A stretch of 27,824 bases of DNA from an uncultured Collinsella sp. (GCA_900550735.1 URTD01000007.1:1-27824), one strand, 5' to 3'; shown: positions 5,522 to 14,310, counted from the first letter of the stretch. Translations and numbers: made by a program. Notes: generated by a model from the letters alone, not told the origin.

Positions 5522-8521
5522 ATGAGCGACATCATGAGGCCGATCCCGTTTTCGCAGCTGATGAACTGGATCATCGAGGAGCACAAGACTCAGGGCGCCG
5601 TCTTTGGCGTGCGCAAGATGGTCACGACCAACCAGGAGGGCGCGCTTCCCATTTTTGACGAGCGCATCGAGACTCCGTTTGGCCCGGCCGCCGGTCCCAA
5701 TACGCAGCTGGCCCAGAACATCGTGGCATCCTACGTGGCCGGTTCCCGCTTCTTTGAGCTCAAGACCGTTCAGGTTATGGACGGCGAGGAGCTCTCCAAG
5801 TGTGTGAACAAGCCCTGCATCGTGGCGCAGGACGAGTGCTACAACTGCGAGTGGTCGACCGAGCTCGAGGTTCCGCAGGCCTTTGCCGAGTACGTGAAGG
5901 CATGGTTTGCCTGCCACCTGATCGCTCGCGAGTACGGCCTGGGCAGCCCGGATGGTTTTGTCTTCAACATGTCCGTGGGTTATGACCTCGAGGGCATCAA
6001 GAGCCCCAAGGTCGATGCGTACATTGAGGGCATGAAGGACGCCAGCGGCTCCGAGGTTTGGAACGAGTGCCGCACGTGGGCGCTCGCTAACCTGGACAAG
6101 TTTGAGCATGTCGATGCCGCGTTTGTCGAGTCCATCCCGGCGCGCGTCTCCAACTCCATTACCGAGTCCACGCTGCATGGCTGCCCGCCGGCGGAGATCG
6201 AGCGCATCGCGACCTATCTGATTACCGAGAAGGGTCTCAACACCTACATCAAGTGCAACCCCACGCTGCTGGGCTATGAGTTTGCCCGCCAGCGTCTGAA
6301 CGAGCTGGGCTTTGACTACATCGTTTTCGATGACACGCACTTCCGTGAGGACCTGCAGTGGGCCGATGCCGTGCCTATGTTCGAGCGCCTGATTGCCCTG
6401 TGCGCCGAGCGCGGCCTGGAGTTTGGCGTCAAGCTGACCAACACCTTCCCCGTCGACGTGACGAGAAACGAGCTGCCCTCTACCGAGATGTACATGTCCG
6501 GCCGTTCGCTGTTCTCGCTGACCATCGAGGCCGCCCGCCGCATTACCGAGCAGTTTGACGGTAAGCTGCGCATCAGCTACTCCGGTGGTGCCACGGTCTA
6601 CAACATCCGCGCCCTGTATGATGCCGGCATTTGGCCCGTCACCCTGGCGACCGACGTGCTCAAGCCCGGTGGCTACGAGCGCTTTAGCCAGATGGCCGGC
6701 GAGTTTACCGACCTGGATGGCAAGCCGTTTGCGGGCGTCTCGCTCGAGGCCGTGACCGCGATTCAGACCGACTCGCTCACCAACCCGCTCTACAAGAAGC
6801 CGCTGCGCCCGCTGCCCGACCGCAAGGTCGCCGGCAAGAGCCCGCTTTCCGACTGCTTTACCACGCCGTGCCGCACGAGCTGTCCCATCCAGCAGGATAT
6901 TCCCGCCTATCTGGCGGCTGTTGACGAGGGCCGCTTCGAGGACGCGCTCAACATTATTATCGAGCGCAACGCCCTGCCGTTTATCACCGGCACCATCTGC
7001 CCGCATCCCTGCGGCCGCGCTTGCGAGCGTGCGTTCTACGAGCCCGAGGGTGCCCAGATTCGCGCCAGCAAGCTCAAGGCTGCCCGCGAGGCCATGACCG
7101 CCGTGCTGCCCAAGCTGCGCGCCCAGGCCATTGCCAACGACGGCGAGCACAACGTTGCCGTTATCGGTGGCGGCCCGGCTGGTCTGGCGACGGCGTTCTT
7201 CCTGACGCGTGCCGGCGTGCCCGTCACTATCTTTGAGGCCCGCGATTCGCTCGGCGGCGTGGTCCGCCACGTGATCCCCGAGTTCCGTATTGCGAGCGAC
7301 GATATCTCCCACGATGCCGAGCTCTGCCTGGCCTTTGGCGCCAAGGTGCAGCTCAACGCTCGCGTGGATTCCATTGAAGAGCTCAAGGCCCAGGGCTTTA
7401 CCGACGTGGTCGTGGCCACCGGTGCCTGGATGCCCGGCTCTGCGGGCTTGGGCGAGGGTGCCGAGCTCGACGTGCTGGAGTTCCTCGAGACCGCCAAGAA
7501 GGGCGAGAAGCTCGAGCTGGGCGAGGACGTCGTGGTCATCGGCGCCGGCAACACCGCCATGGATGCTGCCCGCGTGGCCAAGCGCCTGGCTGGTGTGAAG
7601 AACGTGCGCCTGGTGTATCGCCGCACCAAGAAGCAGATGCCCGCCGACGAGGAAGAGCTTGATCTTGCTCTTGCCGACGGCGTTGAGTTCTGCGAGCTGC
7701 TGGCGCCCAAGGCACTCAACGGCGCCGTGCTGACCTGCGATGTTATGGAGCTTGGCGAGCCGGATGCAAGCGGCCGTCGCAGCCCCGTCGCCACGGGCGA
7801 GACCGTCGAGCTTCCCGCCACCACGGTGATCTGCGCCGTGGGCGAGGGCATCGACGCCAGCCTGTACGATGCCGCGGGCGTCGAGCACGACCGTCGCGGC
7901 CGCCTTGCCGCCACCTCCACCGGCGTCGAGGGCGTCTGGGCTGCGGGCGACTGCCGTCGCGGTCCTGCCACCGTGGTCGAGGCCATCGCCGATGCCGCCG
8001 AGGTCGCCCGTGCCATCGCCGGCGTGGACTTTAACAAGTACGCCGACCAGAATGCTCAGGCCGGCCGCGAGGACACCTGCTACGAGCGCAAGGGGTCGCT
8101 GTGCCGCGACAAACGCAACTGCACCAAGACCCGCTGCCTGGGCTGCGGCTCGGTGTGCGAGGTCTGCTGCGACGTGTGCCCCAACCGCGCCAACGTGGCA
8201 ATTAAGGTGCCGGGCCTGGCCAAGCATCAGGTCGTCCATGTCGACGGCATGTGCAACGAGTGCGGCAACTGCGCCGTGTTCTGCCCTTACCAGGAGGGTC
8301 GTCCCTACAAGGACAAGCTCACCCTGTTCTGGAGCGAGGAGGACATGGAGAACTCCGAGAACGAGGGCTTCCTGGCCGTGGACGAGGACCACTTTAAGGT
8401 TCGCGTCGCCGGCACGGTCCGCACCGTCTCGGTCGATGCCGTCAACACCGGTCTTCCCGAGGCCGTCCGCCTGACCATCAGGGCTGTGCGCGACAACTAT
8501 TCGTACCTTCTTAAGAAATAG
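5522..8521 (+). CDS. ygfK: YgfK-type flavin/iron-sulfur oxidoreductase (annotated as putative selenate reductase subunit)
   Basis: The 999-residue protein has the YgfK layout. The N-terminal ~430 residues resemble a dihydroorotate/dihydropyrimidine dehydrogenase-like barrel. A cysteine-rich segment beginning CRTSC (450-454) leads into a GltD-like reductase with an FAD-type motif VIGGGPAG (547-554) and a second dinucleotide motif VIGAGNTAMD (G674-A-G676). The C-terminal Fe-S region has CLGCGSVCEVCCDVCP and CNECGNCAVFCP (C911, C914, C917, C921). AGGAG (5512-5516) precedes the ATG. It is followed 11 nt later by a polyferredoxin and then xdhD, which suggests an electron-transfer complex moving electrons between NAD(P)H, ferredoxin and a purine hydroxylase. 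The selenate label comes from E. coli annotation; a role in purine breakdown fits the context better. Confidence 0.93.
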   Translation: MSDIMRPIPFSQLMNWIIEEHKTQGAVFGVRKMVTTNQEGALPIFDERIETPFGPAAGPNTQLAQNIVASYVAGSRFFELKTVQVMDGEELSKCVNKPCIVAQDECYNCEWSTELEVPQAFAEYVKAWFACHLIAREYGLGSPDGFVFNMSVGYDLEGIKSPKVDAYIEGMKDASGSEVWNECRTWALANLDKFEHVDAAFVESIPARVSNSITESTLHGCPPAEIERIATYLITEKGLNTYIKCNPTLLGYEFARQRLNELGFDYIVFDDTHFREDLQWADAVPMFERLIALCAERGLEFGVKLTNTFPVDVTRNELPSTEMYMSGRSLFSLTIEAARRITEQFDGKLRISYSGGATVYNIRALYDAGIWPVTLATDVLKPGGYERFSQMAGEFTDLDGKPFAGVSLEAVTAIQTDSLTNPLYKKPLRPLPDRKVAGKSPLSDCFTTPCRTSCPIQQDIPAYLAAVDEGRFEDALNIIIERNALPFITGTICPHPCGRACERAFYEPEGAQIRASKLKAAREAMTAVLPKLRAQAIANDGEHNVAVIGGGPAGLATAFFLTRAGVPVTIFEARDSLGGVVRHVIPEFRIASDDISHDAELCLAFGAKVQLNARVDSIEELKAQGFTDVVVATGAWMPGSAGLGEGAELDVLEFLETAKKGEKLELGEDVVVIGAGNTAMDAARVAKRLAGVKNVRLVYRRTKKQMPADEEELDLALADGVEFCELLAPKALNGAVLTCDVMELGEPDASGRRSPVATGETVELPATTVICAVGEGIDASLYDAAGVEHDRRGRLAATSTGVEGVWAAGDCRRGPATVVEAIADAAEVARAIAGVDFNKYADQNAQAGREDTCYERKGSLCRDKRNCTKTRCLGCGSVCEVCCDVCPNRANVAIKVPGLAKHQVVHVDGMCNECGNCAVFCPYQEGRPYKDKLTLFWSEEDMENSENEGFLAVDEDHFKVRVAGTVRTVSVDAVNTGLPEAVRLTIRAVRDNYSYLLKK

Positions 8522-8532
8522 GCGAGTCTCTT

Positions 8533-9012
8533 ATGGCCAAATCCATTCAACATAACGTGGCCTACGTTGCCTGCGGAAGCGGTTGCGCCTCCGCAGGCGG
8601 CGATGCCCGCTGCAGCGAAGGCTGCATTGGCTGTGGCGCCTGCGTCACGGCTTGCCCCCACGGTGCCATCTCACTGGTCGACGGCGTTGCCCGCGTGGAC
8701 CGCTCCAAGTGCACGGGCTGCGGCCTGTGCGGCATGGCGTGCCCGCAGCGCGTGATTGCCTTCGTTCCCGGCTACCAGAACATCCTGGTGCGCTGTAACA
8801 ACACCGACAAGGGCGCCATTGCGCGCAAGATCTGCGACACGAGCTGCATCGGTTGCGGCATGTGCGCCAAAAAGTGCCCTGCCGGCGCTATTCGCATCGA
8901 GGACAACTGCGCCCATATCGACGGCGCGGACTGCCTGTCGTGCGGCATGTGCGCGGTTGTGTGCCCGCATGGCGCCATTCACGACCGCACCGGCATTGCC
9001 GCCGGCGTGTAG
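8533..9012 (+). CDS. Polyferredoxin with multiple 4Fe-4S clusters
   Basis: The 159-residue protein is almost wholly made of ferredoxin motifs: CIGCGACVTACP, CTGCGLCGMACP, CIGCGMCAKKCP and CLSCGMCAVVCP. These are enough ligands for four [4Fe-4S] clusters, and there is an extra cysteine-rich N-terminus (CGSGCASAGGDARC). The pairing of clusters resembles the C-terminal part of RnfB-like proteins. It has no transmembrane segment, so it is likely cytosolic. It starts 11 nt after ygfK and ends 12 nt before xdhD, so translation is probably coupled even though its own ribosome site is weak. The inferred job is carrying electrons between YgfK and the molybdenum hydroxylase. Confidence 0.9.
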   Translation: MAKSIQHNVAYVACGSGCASAGGDARCSEGCIGCGACVTACPHGAISLVDGVARVDRSKCTGCGLCGMACPQRVIAFVPGYQNILVRCNNTDKGAIARKICDTSCIGCGMCAKKCPAGAIRIEDNCAHIDGADCLSCGMCAVVCPHGAIHDRTGIAAGV

Positions 9013-9024
9013 AAGGGAATCACC

Positions 9025-11802
9025 ATGGCACAGGAATTCACTTTTACCGTTAACGGCGTGGAGCGCACGACGACTCAGAACAAACCGCTGCTGCGCTACC
9101 TGCGGGACGACCTGCATATTCACTCCGCCAAGGACGGCTGCTCCGAGGGCGCGTGCGGTACCTGCACCATCCACGTGGACGGTGCGGCCGTCAAGGCGTG
9201 CGTGCTGACCACCGCGCTTGCCGCCGGCCGTAACATCGTAACCGTCGAGGGCCTGCCCGAGGACGTGCGCGAGGCCTTTGTGTACGCCTTTGGCGCCGTG
9301 GGCGCCGTGCAGTGCGGCTTTTGCATCCCCGGCATGGTCATGGCGGGTGCGGCACTCATCGCCGAGGACCCCGAGCCCACCGAGGAACAGATCAAGTACG
9401 CCATTCGCGGCAACGTCTGCCGTTGCACCGGCTACAAGAAGATTATCGAGGGCATTTCGCTGGCAGCCGCGGTGCTCCGCGGCGAAAAGCAGATCGACGA
9501 GGACCTGGAGCGCGGCGATGACTACGGCGTGGGCAAGCGCGCCTTCCGTATCGACGTGCGCAAGAAGGTGCTCGGCGAGGGCAAGTACCCCGACGACATC
9601 GACGAGCTCGACCAGCCGGGCCTGACCTATGCCAGCGCCGTGCGCTCGAAGTACCCGCGTGCCCGCGTGCTCTCCATCGATACCTCCAAGGCCGAGGCCC
9701 TGCCCGGCGTGGTGGGCATTCTGCGCGCCGAGGACGTGCCGGTCAACCAGGTCGGCCACCTTATCCAGGACTGGGACGTCATGATCGCCCAGGGCGATAT
9801 CACCCGCTGCGTGGGCGATGCCATCGTGCTGGTGGTTGCCGAGGACGAGGCGACGCTCGAGAAGGCCAAGAAGCTCGTCAAGGTTGATTACGAGCCTCTG
9901 GAACCCGTGCGTAACATCGCCGAGGCCAGGGCTGCCGACGCTCCGCGCCTGCACGACAGCTTCTTTGCCTTTGGCAACACGGTGGAGCTCAAGGACAACG
10001 TATGCCAGAGCCGTCACGTGACGCGTGGCGACGCCGCCAAGGCGCTGGCGGAGAGCGCGTTCACCGTGACGCAGCGCTTTACTACGCCCTTTACCGAGCA
10101 TGCTTTCTTGGAGCCCGAGTGCGCCGTCGCCTTCCCGTACAAGAACGGCGTCAAGGTGCAGTCGACCGACCAGGGCGCCTACGACACGCGTAAAGAGTGC
10201 GCCCACATGTTTGGCTGGGATAGCGAGCCCGAGCGCGTGGTCGTCGAGACCATGCTCGTGGGCGGCGGCTTTGGCGGCAAGGAGGACGTGTCCATCCAGC
10301 ACCTGGCCGCGCTCGCCGCATATAAGTTCCAGCGTCCCGTGAAGTGCAAGCTCGCGCGTGCCGAGTCGCTCGCGTTCCATCCCAAGCGCCACGCCATGGA
10401 CGGCACCTTTACACTGGGCTGCGACGCCGAGGGCAACTTTACCGGCCTGGATTGCGAGATCAACTTTGATACCGGCGCCTACGCGTCGCTGTGCGGCCCG
10501 GTGCTCGAGCGCGCCTGTACGCATGCCGTCGGCCCCTACAAGTACCAGAATACCGACATTCGCGGCTTTGGCTACTACACCAACAACCCGCCCGCCGGCG
10601 CGTACCGCGGCTTTGGCGTTTGCCAGTCCGAGTTTGCGCTCGAGAGCCTGATCGACCTGCTGGCCGAGAAGGTCGGCCTGGATCCGTGGGAGATTCGCTA
10701 CCGTAACGCCATCGAGCCGGGCGAGGTTCTGCCCAACGGGCAGATTGCCGACTGCTCCACGGCGCTGAAGGAGACGCTGCTCGAGGTCAAGGATGCCTAC
10801 TATGCGCATCCCGGACACGCCGGTATCGCCTGCGCCATGAAGAACGCCGGCGTGGGCGTGGGCCTGCCCGATGCCGGCCGCTGCAAGATTCGCGTCGAGA
10901 ACGGCGTGGCCGTGGTCTATGCTGCCACGTCCGACATCGGCCAGGGCTGCAACACGGTCTTTTTGCAGGACGTTGCCGAGGCATGCGGCCTGCCGCTTCG
11001 CTGCATCGCCAATGGCGAGTGCTCTACCGAGAACGCTCCCGACTCCGGCACCACGTCTGGCTCGCGTCAGACGGTCGTGACCGGCGAGGCCGTGCGCGGT
11101 GCCGCCTTCCTGCTGCGCGATGCCATGCTTGACATCGAGGCCGGCAAGCATGCACCCGATGCTCCTGTGAGCGCCCATGGTGATGGCATCAAGATCGAGT
11201 ACGACGACGGTCGCGCCTATCAGCTGCACACACAGGAACTCGTCGCCGGCCAGGGTATGCATCCTCAAGATCCCGCTGCCGCCATCAAGGCGCTCGAGGG
11301 CTGCGAGTTTGGGTACGTGTACCTGGAGCCGACCGACAAGCTGGGCGCCGACGTTCCCAACCCCAAGAGCCACATCTGCTACGGCTTTGCCACGCATGTG
11401 GTCATTCTGGATGATGACGGTCGCGTGAGCGAGGTCTATGCCGCGCACGATTCCGGCAAGGTGGTCAATCCCATCTCCATCCAGGGTCAGATCGAAGGCG
11501 GCGTGCTCATGGGTATGGGCTATGCGCTTACCGAGGATTGGCCGCTCAAGGACTGCGTGCCCCAGGCAAGGTACGGCACGCTCGGACTGTTCCGTGCGCC
11601 CGAGATTCCGGATATCCACGCCATCTACGTGGAGAAGGATGAGCTGCTGCCCGTGGCATACGGCGGCAAGGGCATCGGCGAGATCGCAACGATTCCCACG
11701 GCGCCCGCCGTACAGAACGCCTATCGCGCATTTGACGGCAAGCTGCGTCCGGATCTGCCCATGGTGGATACGCCCTACAGCCGCGCCCGCAACCGCGGGT
11801 AG
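9025..11802 (+). CDS. xdhD: XdhD-type molybdenum hydroxylase (selenium-dependent xanthine dehydrogenase family)
   Basis: The 925-residue protein fuses an N-terminal [2Fe-2S] domain pair to a large molybdopterin domain. Ligands C39/C44/C47/C59 form the plant-type cluster (CSEGACGTC). C97/C100 (QCGFC) and C132/C134 (CRCTGY) form the second. The Mo-cofactor domain shows GGGFGGKE (413-420), AYRGFG (526-531, with R528) and the catalytic-glutamate motif GIGE (E886). No FAD domain is fused and none is encoded next door; YgfK and the polyferredoxin probably supply that function. AAGGGA (9013-9018) precedes the ATG. Family members act on xanthine or related purines and may carry a selenium-modified Mo centre, but the sulfur or selenium ligand is added after translation and cannot be read from the sequence. 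Confidence 0.93.
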   Translation: MAQEFTFTVNGVERTTTQNKPLLRYLRDDLHIHSAKDGCSEGACGTCTIHVDGAAVKACVLTTALAAGRNIVTVEGLPEDVREAFVYAFGAVGAVQCGFCIPGMVMAGAALIAEDPEPTEEQIKYAIRGNVCRCTGYKKIIEGISLAAAVLRGEKQIDEDLERGDDYGVGKRAFRIDVRKKVLGEGKYPDDIDELDQPGLTYASAVRSKYPRARVLSIDTSKAEALPGVVGILRAEDVPVNQVGHLIQDWDVMIAQGDITRCVGDAIVLVVAEDEATLEKAKKLVKVDYEPLEPVRNIAEARAADAPRLHDSFFAFGNTVELKDNVCQSRHVTRGDAAKALAESAFTVTQRFTTPFTEHAFLEPECAVAFPYKNGVKVQSTDQGAYDTRKECAHMFGWDSEPERVVVETMLVGGGFGGKEDVSIQHLAALAAYKFQRPVKCKLARAESLAFHPKRHAMDGTFTLGCDAEGNFTGLDCEINFDTGAYASLCGPVLERACTHAVGPYKYQNTDIRGFGYYTNNPPAGAYRGFGVCQSEFALESLIDLLAEKVGLDPWEIRYRNAIEPGEVLPNGQIADCSTALKETLLEVKDAYYAHPGHAGIACAMKNAGVGVGLPDAGRCKIRVENGVAVVYAATSDIGQGCNTVFLQDVAEACGLPLRCIANGECSTENAPDSGTTSGSRQTVVTGEAVRGAAFLLRDAMLDIEAGKHAPDAPVSAHGDGIKIEYDDGRAYQLHTQELVAGQGMHPQDPAAAIKALEGCEFGYVYLEPTDKLGADVPNPKSHICYGFATHVVILDDDGRVSEVYAAHDSGKVVNPISIQGQIEGGVLMGMGYALTEDWPLKDCVPQARYGTLGLFRAPEIPDIHAIYVEKDELLPVAYGGKGIGEIATIPTAPAVQNAYRAFDGKLRPDLPMVDTPYSRARNRG

Positions 11803-11871
11803 GGTAGGGCGCGGACGGCCATTGCTGACGAGCTGTTCGCGCTCAACATCAACTACATACGCTGCGCCTTT

Positions 11872-11906
11872 GGCCCCGGCTCCATCGCGAGCCGGGGCCC
11901 TTTGTT
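11872..11906 (+). terminator. Rho-independent terminator after xdhD
   Basis: A perfect 10-bp stem, GGCCCCGGCT (11872-11881) and AGCCGGGGCC (11890-11899), with an 8-nt loop is followed by CTTTGTTT. It closes the ssnA-ygfK-ferredoxin-xdhD transcript about 70 nt past the stop. Confidence 0.8.
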
Positions 11907-11912
11907 TGGAGT

Positions 11913-12023
11913 GGAAACTGCGTCCCGGATTTGGCGCTCAGAACGGGACACGCTTTCCGGATGGGATGCTTGGCGGAAACTACGGCCCAGTTTTTGGCTC
12001 CAGAACGGGATGCATTTTCCGGA
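11913..12023. repeat. Two tandem degenerate copies of a ~49-bp palindromic repeat
   Basis: Copy 1 (11913-11961) and copy 2 (11975-12023) both start GGAAACT, carry CAGAACGGGA in the middle and end TTTCCGGA. Each is itself an imperfect inverted repeat, with GGAAACTGCGTCCC opposite GGGACACGCTTTCC in copy 1. A related GGGACGCGCTTTCC palindrome is found at 13568-13602, on the other side of the ATPase gene. Confidence 0.6.
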
Positions 12024-12075
12024 ACGGTCCACGTGCGGTGGTGTACCGCCCCTTTCGTGTGCGCCGCTTGTCGAA

Positions 12076-12131
12076 TTACGTTATAGCTAGCTATATTATA
12101 GGAAGGTATAATATAGCTAGCTATAACGTAA
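12076..12131. promoter_or_regulatory. Perfect 25-bp inverted repeat containing two TATAGCTAGCTATA operators and a TATAAT box
   Basis: The arms 12076-12100 and 12107-12131 are exact reverse complements separated by GGAAGG. Each arm holds the 14-bp palindrome TATAGCTAGCTATA (12082-12095 and 12112-12125), placed exactly 30 bp apart, close to three helical turns. A consensus TATAAT (12107-12112) lies in the right arm and its mirror image ATTATA (12095-12100) in the left. The ATPase ribosome site (AAGGAAGG, 12131-12138) begins at the edge of the right arm. This looks like a tightly controlled, possibly autoregulated promoter. The AT-rich block contrasts sharply with its surroundings. Confidence 0.75.
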
Positions 12132-12145
12132 AGGAAGGATGGTCT

Positions 12146-13537
12146 ATGTTTGTCGGAAGAACAGCGGAAATGTCCGAGCTCAATCGACTGTATGGCACGG
12201 ACTCCTTTGAGATGCCTGTGATTTACGGCCGCCGTCGTGTGGGTAAAACGCGCCTTATCACAGAGTTCATCCAAGGCAAGAAGGCTATTTACTTTCAAGC
12301 TCGTCGTACCAATGCGGAGGCAAACCTGCACGGCTTTAGCCAGGCGATACTTGCAGGCTCGGTTGGTGCTGCAGGCGTGTCGTTTCGTAGTTTTGACGAG
12401 GCGTTCGATGCATTGGTCACCATGGCTCGAACGGAGCGTTTGATTGTCGTGATTGACGAGTATCCCTATCTCGCCCAATCGAATCCCGAGATCAGCTCGT
12501 TGCTGCAAGACAAGATCGACCACTTATACAAAGAGACCAGGCTAATGCTGATCCTATGCGGCTCGTCTCTTTCGTTTATGGAGGAACAGGTGTTGGGCTA
12601 CGAGAGCCCACTATACGGTAGGCGTACGGCCCAGTTTAAGATCATGCCGCTCGATTTTACGACGACCCTCGGGTTGTGGCAGAGCATGAGTCGCGAAGAC
12701 GCTGCAGTTTGCTATGGTATGACGGGCGGCATTCCTGCATATATCGAGAGAGTCGATCCTGCCGCATCGCTCAAGGACAACATCAAACGTCTTTTCCTTA
12801 CTCCTACGGGCTATCTCTTTGAGGAGCCGAGTAACCTGCTAATGCAAGAGTGCCGCAATCCCGAGCAATATGATGCGATCGTGCAAGCAATTGCTCAGGG
12901 GCGCTCGAAGATCTCGGAGATTGCGAGCTCTACGGGAATCCCTGCGAGCAACGTAAAGAGCTATGTGGATAAGCTGGCGTCGCTTGGGATTGTCGAGCGC
13001 GAGCTGCCCCTAAACGAGACGAGCAATAAGCGAGCCGTGTATCTGCTGAGCGATCAGATGTTTAGGTTCTGGTACAAGTTTGTTCCGCAGAACATCGGGC
13101 TGATTCAAAACGATATGGCCGAGATGGCGTATAAGCGCATTGAGCCGTACGTATCGGATTACATGGGTACGGTCTTTGAGCTCATATGCAGACAATACGT
13201 GTACGAACTCGCGCGGGCGGGCCAGCTCGATGTGGTTCCGGCGAGCGTCGGGCGCTGGTGGGGGACGGATAATCGTACGCATACGCAGGAAGAAATCGAC
13301 TTGATTGTTGACGATGGCGAGGGCGATGCGCTGTTTGCGGAGTGCAAATGGCGCAATGAACCGGTAGGCGAGGATGTTCTGGAAAAGCTCGTGTACCGAA
13401 GCGAGCTCTTTAGGCGGCAGCATAAAAGCTACGTGATCTTTTCGAAGCGTGGCTTTACGCAAGGATGTCAGGAAGCTGCGGCGAGCAGGGGAGATGCCAA
13501 GCTGATTTCGTTTGCCGAGATGTGCGAGCGGAGATAA
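12146..13537 (+). CDS. AAA+ ATPase with C-terminal DUF234/PD-(D/E)XK nuclease-like domain
   Basis: The 463-residue protein begins with an ATPase domain of the kind first described in Archaea: Walker A YGRRRVGKT (27-35), Walker B LIVVIDEYPYL (99-109, D104/E105) and a sensor-like LCGSS (137-141). A winged-helix section follows (about 245-300, SKISEIASSTGIPASNVKSYV). The C-terminus has EIDLIVDD (D385) and FAECKW (E399, K401), spaced like a PD-(D/E)XK nuclease core and typical of DUF234 proteins. The ATG at 12146 was chosen because AAGGAAGG lies 7 nt upstream and FVGR is the usual N-terminus; the longer upstream frame only reads through repeats. The biological role of the family is poorly known. 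The operator upstream and a decayed ATPase relative downstream suggest a mobile or stress/defence-type module, which is inference. Confidence 0.9.
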   Translation: MFVGRTAEMSELNRLYGTDSFEMPVIYGRRRVGKTRLITEFIQGKKAIYFQARRTNAEANLHGFSQAILAGSVGAAGVSFRSFDEAFDALVTMARTERLIVVIDEYPYLAQSNPEISSLLQDKIDHLYKETRLMLILCGSSLSFMEEQVLGYESPLYGRRTAQFKIMPLDFTTTLGLWQSMSREDAAVCYGMTGGIPAYIERVDPAASLKDNIKRLFLTPTGYLFEEPSNLLMQECRNPEQYDAIVQAIAQGRSKISEIASSTGIPASNVKSYVDKLASLGIVERELPLNETSNKRAVYLLSDQMFRFWYKFVPQNIGLIQNDMAEMAYKRIEPYVSDYMGTVFELICRQYVYELARAGQLDVVPASVGRWWGTDNRTHTQEEIDLIVDDGEGDALFAECKWRNEPVGEDVLEKLVYRSELFRRQHKSYVIFSKRGFTQGCQEAAASRGDAKLISFAEMCERR

Positions 13538-13567
13538 CCAAGCGCGCTCTGATGTGATGCTCGGAAT

Positions 13568-13602
13568 GGGACGCGCTTTCCCTTTGGCGGAAAGCACGTC
13601 CC
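13568..13602. repeat. Palindromic repeat related to the 11913-12023 repeats
   Basis: GGGACGCGCTTTCC (13568-13581) and GGAAAGCACGTCCC (13589-13602) form a 14-bp inverted repeat with one G-T pair and a 7-nt centre. The same sequence family flanks the other side of the ATPase gene. The remaining part of 13538-13741 shows no convincing gene. Confidence 0.6.
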
Positions 13603-13741
13603 AGAATCCGGGCAATTCGCTGGTCCGGTGGTTGAGCAAGCGCCGCGCCAAGGATGCCGAGCGTAAAACCTACAATGAAAACGGCGTAAAAACTGCATTG
13701 AGAATGGCGTAATTTCGCAGGATGACGTCGCCCGCTGGTGC

Positions 13742-14269
13742 TGCAGGAGCGGTGACCTGCAAACCTTGGGTTTTCGGACGAGCTTGTGCGAGAGAGCAAG
13801 CCAGTATGTGCGCTCGAAGGCCCGCGTTCGCGTGCGCCCCAAGCGCTACTTCTGTGACCCGTCACTTGCGGCGGCGTTGCTGGGGGCTACCCCTGGGCGG
13901 TTGCTTGGCGATATGCAAACGTTGGGGATGCTCTTTGAGAACCTCGTTCTGCGCGACGTGCGCGTGTTCCTTTCCACCTACGGCGGTGTCGACAACAGTG
14001 TCCATTATTTCTGAGATGAGAAGGGCCTTGAGGTCGATCTGATCGTTGAGCACGACGGGCGCTGGGGAGCCATCGAGGTCAAGCTGAGTGATGCGAAAGC
14101 AGACGATGGAGCGAGAAATCTTAAGGCGCTGGAGAGGAAAGTGCTCTCCAATCCTGCCGCCCAGAATGCCGCGCCGGCGTTTTTGGCGGTTGTGGTTGGA
14201 AAGGGAAGCACTGCCAACACACGCGACGATGGCGTGGCAGTGATCCCCGTGGCGGCACTTGGGACGTAG
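13742..14269 (+). pseudogene. Remnant of a DUF4143-type AAA ATPase (C-terminal part, one internal stop)
   Basis: The reading frame encodes the typical C-terminal region of DUF4143 ATPases: KRYFCDPSLAAALLGATP, then LGMLFENLVLRDVRVF, then after an in-frame TGA (14012-14014) DEKGLEVDLIVEHDGRWGAIEVKLS and on to a TAG at 14267. The stop falls between HYF and DEKG, where homologues usually carry an arginine, so a single CGA-to-TGA change explains it. The whole N-terminal ATPase half (Walker motifs) is missing, and the region before KRYF is degraded. It is a decayed fragment. It probably shares ancestry in function with the intact ATPase upstream, although the C-terminal domain is a different subfamily. 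Confidence 0.75.
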
Positions 14270-14310
14270 TGGTTTTGCGGGGCGCCGTGCTTCCATTACC
14301 GAAAATCCAT

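Noticed and set aside
5354..8392. A 1012-residue open frame on the minus strand
   Set aside because: It is the antisense shadow of ygfK; the composition (His, Gly, Ala and Val-rich, no motifs) and lack of a ribosome site are typical of GC-rich antisense frames.
8671..11619. A 982-residue open frame on the minus strand
   Set aside because: It is antisense to the ferredoxin and xdhD, whose cofactor motifs are unmistakable on the plus strand.
13455..13865. Minus-strand ORF with a short hydrophobic stretch near FIVGFTLGILGAALAQ
   Set aside because: It overlaps the end of the intact ATPase and the repeat, lacks a ribosome site and shows no family resemblance.
14012..14014. In-frame TGA as a selenocysteine codon in the DUF4143 fragment
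   Set aside because: No SECIS-like hairpin follows, homologues have arginine there, and the N-terminal half is missing, so it is a nonsense mutation in a pseudogene.
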